From contig CAWKCG010000043.1 in the NCBI GenBank assembly GCA_963847965.1, forward strand, positions 62,001 through 126,000: a stretch of 64,000 nucleotides of DNA. Direction: 5' to 3'. The position numbers and the translations under genes were made by a program. Positions 1 through 8,180 of this stretch are shown here, in pieces (the first letter of the stretch is position 1; each line of letters starts with the position of its first letter). This stretch comes from Palsa-504 sp963847965 (GTDB lineage: Bacteria > Actinomycetota > Actinomycetes > Streptosporangiales > Streptosporangiaceae). A model generated the notes under the pieces. It did not search any database. It saw only the letters and a list, made by a program, of their open reading frames with translations, and had not been told where the DNA came from.

Positions 1-343
1 CGAGCCCGTCGCCCGGCCAGGCGGCGATGTTGACCGCGATCAGCGGCCTGCCGCCCATCGCGTACACGTCGGACAGCGCGTTCGCGGCCGCGATCGCGCC
101 CCAGTCCTCCGGGTCGTCGACGATCGGGGTGAAGAAGTCGGTGGTCAGGACCAGCGCGCGCTGATCATCGAGGCGGAGCACCGCCGCGTCGTCGCCCTCG
201 GCCGCGCCGATGAGCAGGTCGCCCGAGGCCGGGCTGACCGGGCCCATCGACGCGAACAGCGCCTCGAGCTTGGCCAGCGGCAGCTTGCACGCGCACCCAG
301 CCCCGGGCGACAGGGAGGTGAGCCGGGGAGTCTGGTCAGCCAT
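1..343 (-). CDS. selD: selenide, water dikinase (selenophosphate synthetase), 5' part only
   Basis: SelD makes selenophosphate from selenide and ATP, the selenium donor for selenocysteine and selenouridine. The N-terminal 114 residues are visible; the rest lies beyond the left edge. The catalytic loop GAGCACKLP has Cys17, Cys19 and Lys20, numbered as in the E. coli enzyme, so this copy uses cysteine rather than selenocysteine. A DDAAV metal-binding stretch and the conserved TTDFFTPIVDDP and AANALSDVYAMGG segments follow. The ATG at 343 is the obvious start. It diverges from the luciferase-like gene with about 60 bp between them. Family identity is certain. Whether the organism makes selenoproteins cannot be judged from this window. 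Confidence 0.93.
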   Translation of the reverse strand, partial: MADQTPRLTSLSPGAGCACKLPLAKLEALFASMGPVSPASGDLLIGAAEGDDAAVLRLDDQRALVLTTDFFTPIVDDPEDWGAIAAANALSDVYAMGGRPLIAVNIAAWPGDGL

Positions 344-405
344 CACGCTGGCCACTGTAGCCCCGCTCCCGGCTACCATGATTCGGCCACATCAGGGAGG
401 TGCCC

Positions 406-1440
406 ATGCGGATCGGTGCGGGGCTTGACATCAGGCTGGGCCTGGGGTTCGACGGGCTTCGCCAGGCTGGCCGTGAGGCGGCCCGGCTGGGGTTCGAGAG
501 CCTGTGGACCCCCGACTTGGGCGTGCCCGGCGCCTTTCACGTATGTGCCGCCTGGTCACAGGACACGCCGCTGCGGACGGGGATATCGGTCGTCCCGGCC
601 GCGCGGCTGTGGCGCCCGGTGGCGCTCGCCACGCAGGCGGCCACGGTGGGCGAGATCTCGCAGGACCGGTTCGTCCTCGGTATCGGCACCGGAGGCTACG
701 GCCCTGGGTTCTGGGCGTCGGTCGGGCTGCCCGACCGGCCCATCGCGGTCATGCGCGACTACCTCGTCATCCTGCGCGGGCTGCTGGCCGGCGAGACGGT
801 CACGCATGAGGGGCCGGCCTTGCAGGTGCGCGGCGCCTCGCTATACAGCCCAGCCGGCCTGGCCCGCGTCCCGGTGCTCTTGGGGGCGCTCGGCCCGCAG
901 ATGCTCCGCCTGGCCGGCGAGCAGGCGGACGGGGCCCTGCTCAACTGGGCGACTCCGGCGCGGATCGCGGAGAGCCGCCGGCTGGTCGGGGAGGGGGCCG
1001 CCCGGGCCGGGCGCGATCCGGGAGAAGTGCCGCTGACCATGTACATCAGGGTCTGCGTCGACGACGACGCGGACGCGGCGCGCCGGGCGCTGGGCGCGCA
1101 GGTGCTCGGCTACGCCATGGCCGCGCCGGGCACCCCGCTGACGGCCGGCTACCGGGGACTGTTCACCGAGATGGGGTTCGGCGAGATCCTCTCCGAACTG
1201 GAGCGGAAGAGAAGCGACGGGGAGCCGATGCCGTCCCTGGTCGACGCGGCGCCCGACGACCTGCTCACCTCGGTCGGCTACTACGGCCCGGCCAGCGGCG
1301 CGGCGGAGGCGTACGCCCGCCTGTCCCAGGGTCTGGACGAGACGGTGGTACGGATCGTGACCGCGCGCCCCGGGCTGGAGCCGGTAGTGGCGGCCCTGGC
1401 CGCGCTGACCCCCGCCCGCATCCGTGCCGCCGCCGGGTAG
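406..1440 (+). CDS. LLM-class (luciferase-like) F420-dependent oxidoreductase
   Basis: 344-residue TIM-barrel flavin or F420 oxidoreductase of the bacterial luciferase-like superfamily. It begins with the usual strand-helix pattern (GAGLDIRLG, ARLGFESLWTPD), has the WRPVALATQAATV and FVLGIGTGG segments of the cofactor pocket, and GALGPQMLRLAGEQADG in the second half, typical of mycobacterial and actinomycete F420 enzymes. I place the start at ATG 406 because a GGAGG at 396-400 sits five bases upstream; an in-frame GTG at 400 overlaps that ribosome site. The substrate is unknown. F420 rather than FMN is inferred from subgroup resemblance only. Confidence 0.85.
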   Translation: MRIGAGLDIRLGLGFDGLRQAGREAARLGFESLWTPDLGVPGAFHVCAAWSQDTPLRTGISVVPAARLWRPVALATQAATVGEISQDRFVLGIGTGGYGPGFWASVGLPDRPIAVMRDYLVILRGLLAGETVTHEGPALQVRGASLYSPAGLARVPVLLGALGPQMLRLAGEQADGALLNWATPARIAESRRLVGEGAARAGRDPGEVPLTMYIRVCVDDDADAARRALGAQVLGYAMAAPGTPLTAGYRGLFTEMGFGEILSELERKRSDGEPMPSLVDAAPDDLLTSVGYYGPASGAAEAYARLSQGLDETVVRIVTARPGLEPVVAALAALTPARIRAAAG

Positions 1441-1444
1441 CTGA

Positions 1445-1636
1445 TTACTGTCTCGCGAATATCGCCGTACGCAGCCTCGCCATCATCCGCCGAGCCCGGC
1501 CGAGGTGTCGCTCGGGCGGCCCGGCCTGGCGTCCGGCCGCGGACTTGGAACGGAACCGCCGCACGAGGCGCTGCTGATCGGCGCGGGCCAGCATGTCGCG
1601 CTGGCGTTCGCCGCTGATCTGAGGATTTGTGTACAT
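1445..1636 (-). CDS. small conserved actinobacterial protein of unknown function
   Basis: A 63-residue, Arg-rich, helical protein (ERQRDMLARADQQRLVRRF). Small proteins of this composition are widespread in actinobacteria, often beside stress genes, but have no established role. An AGGTGA lies eight bases before ATG 1636. An alternative GTG at 1648 overlaps the stop of the upstream universal stress gene in a GTGA arrangement. Either way it is probably co-translated with that gene. No signal peptide or membrane segment. Confidence 0.6.
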   Translation of the reverse strand: MYTNPQISGERQRDMLARADQQRLVRRFRSKSAAGRQAGPPERHLGRARRMMARLRTAIFARQ

Positions 1637-1644
1637 GGCTGTGG

Positions 1645-2175
1645 TCACCTGTCGGCCGTGAGTTCGCTGAGGGTCAGCCCGGAGTGCCGGAAGGTCCAGC
1701 GGTGCAAGCCGTGGCCGGCTTCCAGTTCCAGGGCGGTAGGCGGGATAGCCAGCACGGGGCAGTCGGCGTGGGCTAGGCAGTACCGGCTGACGTTCGCCCT
1801 GAACAGGCGGCCGAAGGCGCCGTGCCTGCCGGTCCCGATGACCAGCAGGTCACCGGGATGGCTGGCCTCGCGGACGAGGACCGGCCCGAACTCGCCACGG
1901 ACCACCATCGGCTCGGTGGCCACGTCGCCGGGCAGGCCACCGAGCGCAGCGTCCAGCGCATCGTGCAGGCACCGCCAGGCGTCTTCCACCCAGATGCGCC
2001 GGAGGTAACCGGACGGGTGGCGCCGGTCGGCCACGTCACCGCCCGGCGGGACCCAGGCTAGGACGGGGACCAGCGTGGCGTCCTGGCCGCGGGCCAGTAC
2101 CGCCGCGTAGCGGAGCGCCTGCAAGTTCCGCGGTGACCCGCTCACGCCGGTGATGACCCGGCAGAAACTGGACAT
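1645..2175 (-). CDS. universal stress protein (UspA family)
   Basis: 176-residue single Usp domain. The N-terminal strand RVITGVSGSPRNLQALRYAA, the VLAWVPPGG second strand and the nucleotide-loop region VIGTGRHGAFGRLF followed by CPVLAIPP are family hallmarks. The ATP loop is GTGRHG followed nine residues later by Asn where Gly is typical, so nucleotide binding may be altered. ATG 2175 is chosen because GGGAGGAG lies 9-10 bases upstream; the open frame extends further but encodes low-complexity sequence. It is followed by the small overlapping gene at 1445. Likely a cytosolic stress or dormancy protein. Confidence 0.85.
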   Translation of the reverse strand: MSSFCRVITGVSGSPRNLQALRYAAVLARGQDATLVPVLAWVPPGGDVADRRHPSGYLRRIWVEDAWRCLHDALDAALGGLPGDVATEPMVVRGEFGPVLVREASHPGDLLVIGTGRHGAFGRLFRANVSRYCLAHADCPVLAIPPTALELEAGHGLHRWTFRHSGLTLSELTADR

Positions 2176-2366
2176 GTGTCGTCTCCTCCCGCCGGCTGGA
2201 GTAGTCGTCGCTCGTGTGATAACCGGCCGGTGTGGTGGCGGCGCGTGCCACGTGTGGAGGCCGGATGGAGGCGGGATCTTCACACGTTCACCACGCTGAC
2301 TGCACCCTGCTCCCGCTTCCGGCCGGTCTGATGGCGGGAGCCGAACGCGCACCGGAGGAGGGGAAC

Positions 2367-2516
2367 GTGACCGGCGATGACCTGCTCGTCGCGGCGCCGT
2401 GGCTGGCCTTCGCCGCAGGCCTGGCGCTGATCGGGTGGCGGCTGGCCGCCGGCCGCAGCCGCCGCCGCGGCGGCACGCCGGGAGTTGCGCCGGACGGTAA
2501 GCGCCGTAATCGTTGA
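2367..2516 (+). CDS. small single-pass membrane protein
   Basis: 49-residue protein with one hydrophobic segment (LLVAAPWLAFAAGLALIGW, about residues 5-23) followed by an Arg-rich cytoplasmic tail. A strong GGAGGAGGGG at 2353-2363 precedes GTG 2367, which decides the start. It lies 75 bp before the histidine kinase and on the same strand, so it may be co-transcribed and act as a small accessory to the sensor; that link is inference. No family recognised. Confidence 0.5.
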   Translation: MTGDDLLVAAPWLAFAAGLALIGWRLAAGRSRRRGGTPGVAPDGKRRNR

Positions 2517-2591
2517 GCATGGAGACACCCGGCGGCGCCCGCGATTCCGCGCGTGGAGGCGGCGCAGCCGGGGCCGCGATCCGGGAGGCGG

Positions 2592-3953
2592 GTGCTGGCG
2601 GTGAACGACGAACGCAGGCTCCGTGGCCAGGGGACGGTGGGGCTCCGACTGGCGCTGGCGTTCATCGCGGTGGCCGTGCTGGCGGTGGCGCTGGTCGCGG
2701 TGCTCGCGGTGCTGTTCACCGACCGGGACATCTCGGCCCTGGTTCAGCAGCGCCGTGATGACCTGACCAATTCGCTGGCGGCCAACGCGGTCTCCACCTA
2801 CAACACCGGCAAGCCCGGCTGGTACGACGTCGACCTCGCCCCTGCCCTCAAGCTGGCCGACAGCGACGGCGCGCAGGCCGCGGTCCTGGACGACCGCGCA
2901 CGAGTGGTCGCCTCCACGCTGACCGACCCGCGCAGTCTCAGCGGAACCATCCGCCGGCCGCTGACCTCGGGAGGTCAGCGGATCGGCACCCTGCTGGTCC
3001 GGTTCACCGGCCAGGGCCTGACCGCCTCGGCGTACAGCCTGCGCGCATCTCTCGTCCGCGCGGTGATCGGCGCGGCCGGCCTGGCCGCCGTGCTGGCGTT
3101 GCTGGCGGCGGTCCTGGTCTCCCGGCGGATCACCCGGCCGGTCACCCGGCTCATCGAGTCGGTGCGCGCGATGGGCCGCGGAGACCGGCGGGCCCGGGTC
3201 GGCCAGGTCGCGGATGCGCCGGCTGAGCTGCGAGAACTGGCCGTCGCCTTCGACCAGATGGCTGACAGCCTGACCATGCAGGAGCAGCTCAGGCGGAACC
3301 TGGTCGCCGACGTCGCGCACGAGCTGCGAACTCCCGTGGCGGTGCTGCAGGTCAACACCGAAGCGCTACTCGATGGCCTGGTGGCGCACACTCCCGAGCA
3401 GACGGCCTCGCTGCATGAGGAAGTACTGCGGCTGGGCCGGATGGTCGAGGACCTGCAAACCCTGGCCGCAGCCGAGGCCGGGGCCCTTCAGCTGAGCCGG
3501 CAACCGTGCGACCTGGCGCAGATCGCGGCGGCGGAGGCCGAGGAGTGGGACGCCAGTTTCGCCACCGCCGGGGTGGGCTTCACCCGCCGGCTTGAGCCCG
3601 CGCCGGTACTGGCCGACCCGGGACGGCTGCATCAGGTCATCACCAACCTGCTCAGCAACGCGCTGAAGTTCACCCCGCCCGGCGGGCAGGTCTCGATGAG
3701 CTTGTCGAGGAACGGCGGGCATGCCCGGCTGGAGGTCAGCGACACCGGCCCCGGGATCAGCCCGGACGACCAGCCGCACGTGTTCGACCGCCTGTGGCGC
3801 GGCGCCGGCACCACCCGGACGGCTGGCAGCGGCATCGGCCTGGCCGTAGCCGCCGAGTTGGCTCGCGCGCACGAGGGCCGCATCGAGGTCACCAGCGAGC
3901 TGGGCCGCGGGTCGCGGTTCACCCTGGTCCTGCCGATTGCCGCCGCAGCCTAG
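2592..3953 (+). CDS. membrane sensor histidine kinase (HAMP, HisKA, HATPase)
   Basis: 453-residue BaeS/PhoR-type sensor. TM1 (about 17-42) and TM2 (about 155-178) bracket a ~110-residue extracytoplasmic domain. HAMP follows (RRITRPVTRLIESV), then the H-box DVAHELRTP with His243 as the phosphoacceptor. The N-box (ITNLLSNALKF), G1 (DTGPGI, about 384), F (VFDRLWRG) and G2 (GSGIGLAV) boxes are all intact, so the kinase should be active. Start choice is uncertain among GTG 2553, 2592 and 2601; GGGAGG at 2583-2588 favours the last two. The likely cognate regulator lies tail-to-tail at 3957-4661, separated by three bases, an uncommon arrangement for a two-component pair. Confidence 0.9.
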   Translation: MLAVNDERRLRGQGTVGLRLALAFIAVAVLAVALVAVLAVLFTDRDISALVQQRRDDLTNSLAANAVSTYNTGKPGWYDVDLAPALKLADSDGAQAAVLDDRARVVASTLTDPRSLSGTIRRPLTSGGQRIGTLLVRFTGQGLTASAYSLRASLVRAVIGAAGLAAVLALLAAVLVSRRITRPVTRLIESVRAMGRGDRRARVGQVADAPAELRELAVAFDQMADSLTMQEQLRRNLVADVAHELRTPVAVLQVNTEALLDGLVAHTPEQTASLHEEVLRLGRMVEDLQTLAAAEAGALQLSRQPCDLAQIAAAEAEEWDASFATAGVGFTRRLEPAPVLADPGRLHQVITNLLSNALKFTPPGGQVSMSLSRNGGHARLEVSDTGPGISPDDQPHVFDRLWRGAGTTRTAGSGIGLAVAAELARAHEGRIEVTSELGRGSRFTLVLPIAAAA

Positions 3954-3956
3954 CCG

Positions 3957-4661
3957 TCAGTCATCGCGAGCCACGCCCAGCCGGTACCCGCCGCCCAATA
4001 CGGTCTGCACGATCCGGGGGGCGCCCGGATCCTGCTCGACCTTACGGCGCAGGTTCTTCACGTGGGAATCGATGGTGCGCTCATAACCCTCGAACTCATA
4101 CCCGCGGACCCGGTTGATCAGCTCGGCGCGCGTGTACACCCGGCCGGGTACCGTGGCCAGCGCCACCAGGATCCCCCACTCGGTCGGGGTCAGCTCCACG
4201 CCCGCGCCGCGCACCGTCACCTCGCGGCGAGGCTCGTCGATGACCAGGATCCCGGCGCCGTAGCTGGTCGCGCGCGGCACGGCCGACGGCCCGCCGCGGC
4301 GCAGGACCGCCTGGACGCGCAGCACGAGCTCCCGCGGGCTGAACGGCTTGGTCACGTAGTCGTCGGCGCCGAGCTCCAGCCCGGCGATCCGGTCTTCCTC
4401 GGTCGCCTTGGCGGTCAGCATCAGGATCGGTACCGACCCCCCGGGCCCGGCGGCGCGTAGCTCGCGGGCGACCGCCTCGCCTGACACGTCAGGCAGGCCC
4501 AGGTCAAGGACCACCAGGTCCGGCGCGGCCGAGGCGGCCAAGGTGATCGCTTCCGCCCCGGAGCCGGTCGACAGCACGGTGAACCCGGCGCGCTCCAGGT
4601 ATGACCGGACGAGTTCGCGCAGCTTGCGTTCGTCCTCCACCAGCAGCACCGTTGCGGTCAT
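3957..4661 (-). CDS. OmpR/PhoB-family response regulator
   Basis: 234 residues. The receiver domain has the acidic pair Glu9-Asp10, phosphoacceptor Asp53 (VVLDLGLPD), conserved Thr in MLTAKA and Lys in TKPFSPREL. The C-terminal winged helix has LTPTEWGILVAL and the recognition region YERTIDSHVKNLRRKVE, ending GGGYRLGV. All phosphotransfer residues are present. It converges on the histidine kinase and diverges from the fatty acid desaturase, so the desaturase promoter region (4662-4777) is a natural candidate target. The pairing is inferred from adjacency. Confidence 0.92.
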   Translation of the reverse strand: MTATVLLVEDERKLRELVRSYLERAGFTVLSTGSGAEAITLAASAAPDLVVLDLGLPDVSGEAVARELRAAGPGGSVPILMLTAKATEEDRIAGLELGADDYVTKPFSPRELVLRVQAVLRRGGPSAVPRATSYGAGILVIDEPRREVTVRGAGVELTPTEWGILVALATVPGRVYTRAELINRVRGYEFEGYERTIDSHVKNLRRKVEQDPGAPRIVQTVLGGGYRLGVARDD

Positions 4662-4777
4662 CCGCTCACCCGACCCTGGTCCGCACCCGCCTGATTCACG
4701 TCCTGTATGGGCCGGGATCCTTCGGCCATAATGGGGCTAATCCATCTCAAGGGTACCGAGCGTACTGGGGGGTACCG

Positions 4778-5761
4778 ATGAGCGTCGTCGTCGAACGAGG
4801 CGCCCTCAAGCAGTTCGAACGGGCGACCTGGCGGAGTCCGGCGCAAGTGGCCACGACGGCGGCCGGGCTGGCGGGCGGCTGGATCCTCACCGACCGGGCG
4901 CTCGCCGTGTCCTGGGCGCTCGGCGCCGTTTCCTCGCTCGTCATCGCGGTCTTCTCGGTCCGGGCTTTCATCATCTTCCACGACTGCGGCCATGGGTCAT
5001 TCACCCGCTCACGCCGGGCGAATACCTGGATAGGCAGCGTCATCGGGGTCATCGTCTTCACCCCGTATGCCCACTGGACGAGGGCGCACAGAAAGCACCA
5101 TGCCACGACAGGTGACCTCGACCGGAGAGGAACCGGTGACATCTGGACGATGACGACCGAGGAGTACCGGGCCGCCTCCCCCGGCCGGCGCCTGTATTAC
5201 CGGATCTACCACCATCCCGTGTTCTTGATGTCCATCGGCCCGCTGATCAAGTTCGTCATAGTCGAGCGCCTCATCCTGGACCCGAAATCGACAGACCGCC
5301 GGCTCAGGGTATCGGTCTACCTGACGAATCTGGGGATCGTCGGCTTCGTCGTCCTCATGGGCACCTGGATGGGGTGGTCCAGGTATATAGCCGTTCAGCT
5401 CATGGTCCTGGTTTTCAGCGGGGTCCCGGCCGTTTACCTTTTCTACGTGCAGCATCGTTTCCCTGACACCTATTGGCGACGGCACGTCGAATGGGACTAC
5501 ATGGAAGCGTCGGTCGCCGGCAGTTCCCGGGTCGCGCTGCCCCGGTTCTTCCAGTGGGTCACGGGTAATATCGGCTTCCACCACATCCACCACCTGGCGC
5601 CCCGCATCCCGAACTATCTCCTGCCGCAAGCCCAGGCTGCCTGCCCGGAACTGCAGCCGGGCTGTACCCTGACCCTGAGGTCGACCGTGGGGATCATGCG
5701 GACAAAGCTCTGGGACGAGGCGGCCGGGCGTTTTGTCACGTTCGCGGAGGCCGGCTTCTGA
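4778..5761 (+). CDS. membrane fatty acid desaturase
   Basis: 327-residue di-iron membrane desaturase. The three histidine boxes are HDCGH (68-72), HRKHH (104-108) and HHIHH (268-272), the pattern of acyl-lipid (omega/delta-12 type) desaturases that insert a double bond into membrane acyl chains. Four or more hydrophobic segments surround them (AVSWALGAVSSLVIAVFS, SVIGVIVFTPY and others). ATG 4778 is chosen for family alignment; upstream codons are non-conserved. The stop (5759-5761) is close to the downstream transporter gene, suggesting an operon reaching to about 10.7 kb. Substrate position on the acyl chain cannot be read from sequence. Confidence 0.9.
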   Translation: MSVVVERGALKQFERATWRSPAQVATTAAGLAGGWILTDRALAVSWALGAVSSLVIAVFSVRAFIIFHDCGHGSFTRSRRANTWIGSVIGVIVFTPYAHWTRAHRKHHATTGDLDRRGTGDIWTMTTEEYRAASPGRRLYYRIYHHPVFLMSIGPLIKFVIVERLILDPKSTDRRLRVSVYLTNLGIVGFVVLMGTWMGWSRYIAVQLMVLVFSGVPAVYLFYVQHRFPDTYWRRHVEWDYMEASVAGSSRVALPRFFQWVTGNIGFHHIHHLAPRIPNYLLPQAQAACPELQPGCTLTLRSTVGIMRTKLWDEAAGRFVTFAEAGF

Positions 5762-5838
5762 ACGCGAAGGCGAAAACAAGCGAGCGTATCCTCACCGGGC
5801 TCGGCATTCGCGCCAACGAGGTCGCCCGGCTCCGGGCG

Positions 5839-8179
5839 GTGATGGTCAGTTCCTTCCTGCTCGGGCTGTCCCTCGTCTTTTACTACTCGGCCGCCAACGC
5901 CATTTTCCTGACCCGCTCGGGCATACAGAAACTGCCGTACGTGTACATCGTCAACGGCTTCCTGGTCATCCTTTTCGGCATCGGGCTGACCGTGCTGGGC
6001 CGCCGCGTCACGTTCCGGACGCAATCGCTCACCCTCAACTTCGTGCTGGCCGCCACCATTGTGCTGTTGTGGGCCGGGGTCAAGACGACCGGGAACCACG
6101 CGGTCATTTTCGTGATGATGGCGTGGTTCCGGCTGCTGTTCATCTACACCACGCTCAGCCTGTGGGAACTCGCTTCCCGCTTGTTCGACATCCGCCAGGG
6201 CAAGCGGCTGCTGCCGCTGGTCGGGCTCGGGGTCATGCTGGCCTCCGTCGTCGGCGGGGTGCTCATCCCGGTGATCGTGGACGCCATCGGCACGGTCAAC
6301 CTGCTGTTGCTGTCGGCCGCGTTCCTGGGAACGTATGCTCTTTCGCTCGCCCGCACCCTCCGTGACGTCAACGAAACGCGCCAGGAAGCGAAGCGGAACC
6401 GGCGCGAGGGCCTAAGACCCCTCGTGAAGGACCGTTACACGCGGGGCATCTTCAGCCTGAAGACCTTCTCCGTGCTGACGGCGTACCTGATCGAGTACGT
6501 CTTTTACGAGCAGGCCTCCCGGCACTTCCCGGGCCAGCAGTCCCTGGCCGGGTTCTTCGGCACCTTCACCGCTGTCACGACGCTGGCGATGGTTCTGGTC
6601 GCCGCCTTGGTGACCGGGCGGCTGATCGCCAGCCGGGGGGTGCGCGGCACCTTGTTCATCCTGCCGCTGGCCATGACGGCCACCTCATTGGCGACGGCCC
6701 TTTACGGCGGCCTGGCCGGCGTCGGTACCGCGTTCTTCGCCCTGGTCGTGGTGACCATGTTCACGAACCAGGTGCTCGAAGAAGGGCGTCTACACCCCGA
6801 CGTTCGTCCTGCTGTTCCAGCCGATGCCCCGGGAGCGCCGCCTGCCCGCGCGGGTGATCGCCGAAGGCTGGCTCGGCTCGGTGGCCCTGATCCTGTCCGG
6901 CGTCCTGCTGCTGATCGTGACGTGGCTGCACCCGCCCAACGTCGTGCCCTTCGTCGCCCTGCTGGTCGTGGTGTCCGCCGCGTTCTTGCTGCTCACCCGG
7001 ACGGCCATGGCCCAGTACGCGCGAGCCCTGCGCCGCGCCACCCGCCGCGGCTTCGCCGCCGCGGCCGCCCCGCCGGCCGCCCAGCAGGCCAACGGGTCGG
7101 CCGGCGGGGTCGACGGGGTCGACGCCCTGCTTTCCCGGCTGGCCCCGGGCGCTTCCTGCCTGGACCAGGAGCAGGCCCGGGCGCAGTTGCGCGCGAGCAC
7201 CCCCGCCCTGGACGACGCGCGGCTCGGCGCGGCCGTGCAGGTCCAGGTCCACAGCGCGCGCTCGCTGCTGGCCGCCCAGCGCGACCTGTCCGGCACCTGG
7301 CCGCTGCTGGCCCAGTGCCTGCACGAAGAGCTAGCCCGGATCCAGGCCAACCTGTTCTCGCTGCTCTGCTGCACCCGCGACGCCTCCGGCGCCCCCATGG
7401 CCGGCCTCCTCCTCGACGCCGAGGCGCGGATCACCAACGGCATCACCGACGACCGGGCCAACGCCATCGAGATGCTCGACGTGACGCTGCCGAAATGGCT
7501 CAAGCAGCCGGTCGTGGCCCTGGCCGAAGACCACGGCCCGGCCCAGACACTGCGCAGGCTCGGCGCAGACCTCGTACCCGCATCCACGACGGCCGAGGAA
7601 CGTCTAGCGCTGATGGGGAACGACGCATCACTCGGCAGCTGGACGCTCAGCCTGGTCCGCCTGGGCCTGGCCACAGTAAACGGCAACGACAAGAAAGCGC
7701 CCGGCATGTCAGACCTCGGCTCACCCGGCACCATGTCAGACCTCGGTTCACCCGACCTGTACCCGCCAGAGGTCGCCTCTGTCGTCTGGCTGAGGACGGT
7801 CGACATCTTCGAGCGCGTGCCGTACCAGGTGCTCGCCGAGCTGTCGGAGCGGCTGCGGCCGTATCCGGTGTCGGCCGGGGTGCGCGTGGTGACCGAGGGC
7901 GAGGAGGGTGATGAGCTGTACATCGTGCGGGCCGGGCAGGCCGCGGTCCAGCACGGGGATCAGGTAGTGGCGCGGCTGGGCCCGGGCTCGCTGTTCGGGG
8001 AACTGGCCGTGCTCGACCCTGCGCCGCGCTCGGCTGACGTGGTGGCCACCGTCGATACGGACCTTCTCATCCTGGACCGGACGACCCTGCTGGACCTCAT
8101 GGCGCGCCGGCCCGAGGTGGCGGCCGACGTCATCACCATGCTCGTACGCCGGCTCCGGGCCGGCACCGCCGAGGCCTGA
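5839..8179 (+). pseudogene. NTT-like nucleotide/MFS transporter fused to a C-terminal cNMP-binding domain, frameshifted
   Basis: The first frame (5839 to about 6780) encodes multiple membrane segments (ANAIFLTRSGIQKLPYVYI, IVNGFLVILFGIGLTVL, LASVVGGVLIPVIVDAIG) resembling the ADP/ATP-translocase-like NTT branch of MFS. At 6778-6783 one extra G breaks the frame. The next frame resumes with GVYTPTFVLLFQPMPRERR and two more membrane helices, a soluble linker and a cyclic-nucleotide-binding domain (YPVSAGVRVVTEGEEGDEL, GPGSLFGELAVLDPAPRSA) to 8179. Together about 780 residues. The coding frame also stays open upstream of GTG 5839 without a canonical start, although the family usually has an extra N-terminal helix. 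The linker carries a 27-bp tandem repeat (7706-7759). Pseudogene versus sequencing indel is unresolved. Confidence 0.75.
7706..7759 (+). repeat. 27-bp in-frame tandem duplication
   Basis: Two consecutive near-identical 27-bp copies, starting at 7706 and 7733, each encoding MSDLGSP plus two residues. They lie in the linker just before the cNMP-binding domain of the transporter fusion. Seen directly. Confidence 0.85.
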
Positions 8180-8180
8180 G

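Noticed and set aside
2280..3320. Long minus-strand open frame opposite the histidine kinase
   Set aside because: Low-complexity Arg/Gly/Gln-rich translation and antisense to a clear kinase; a GC-composition artefact.
4695..4732. Sigma-70 promoter for the desaturase with CATAAT at 4727
   Set aside because: The -10 is good but no -35 box at 16-18 bp; TTCACG is 26 bp away.
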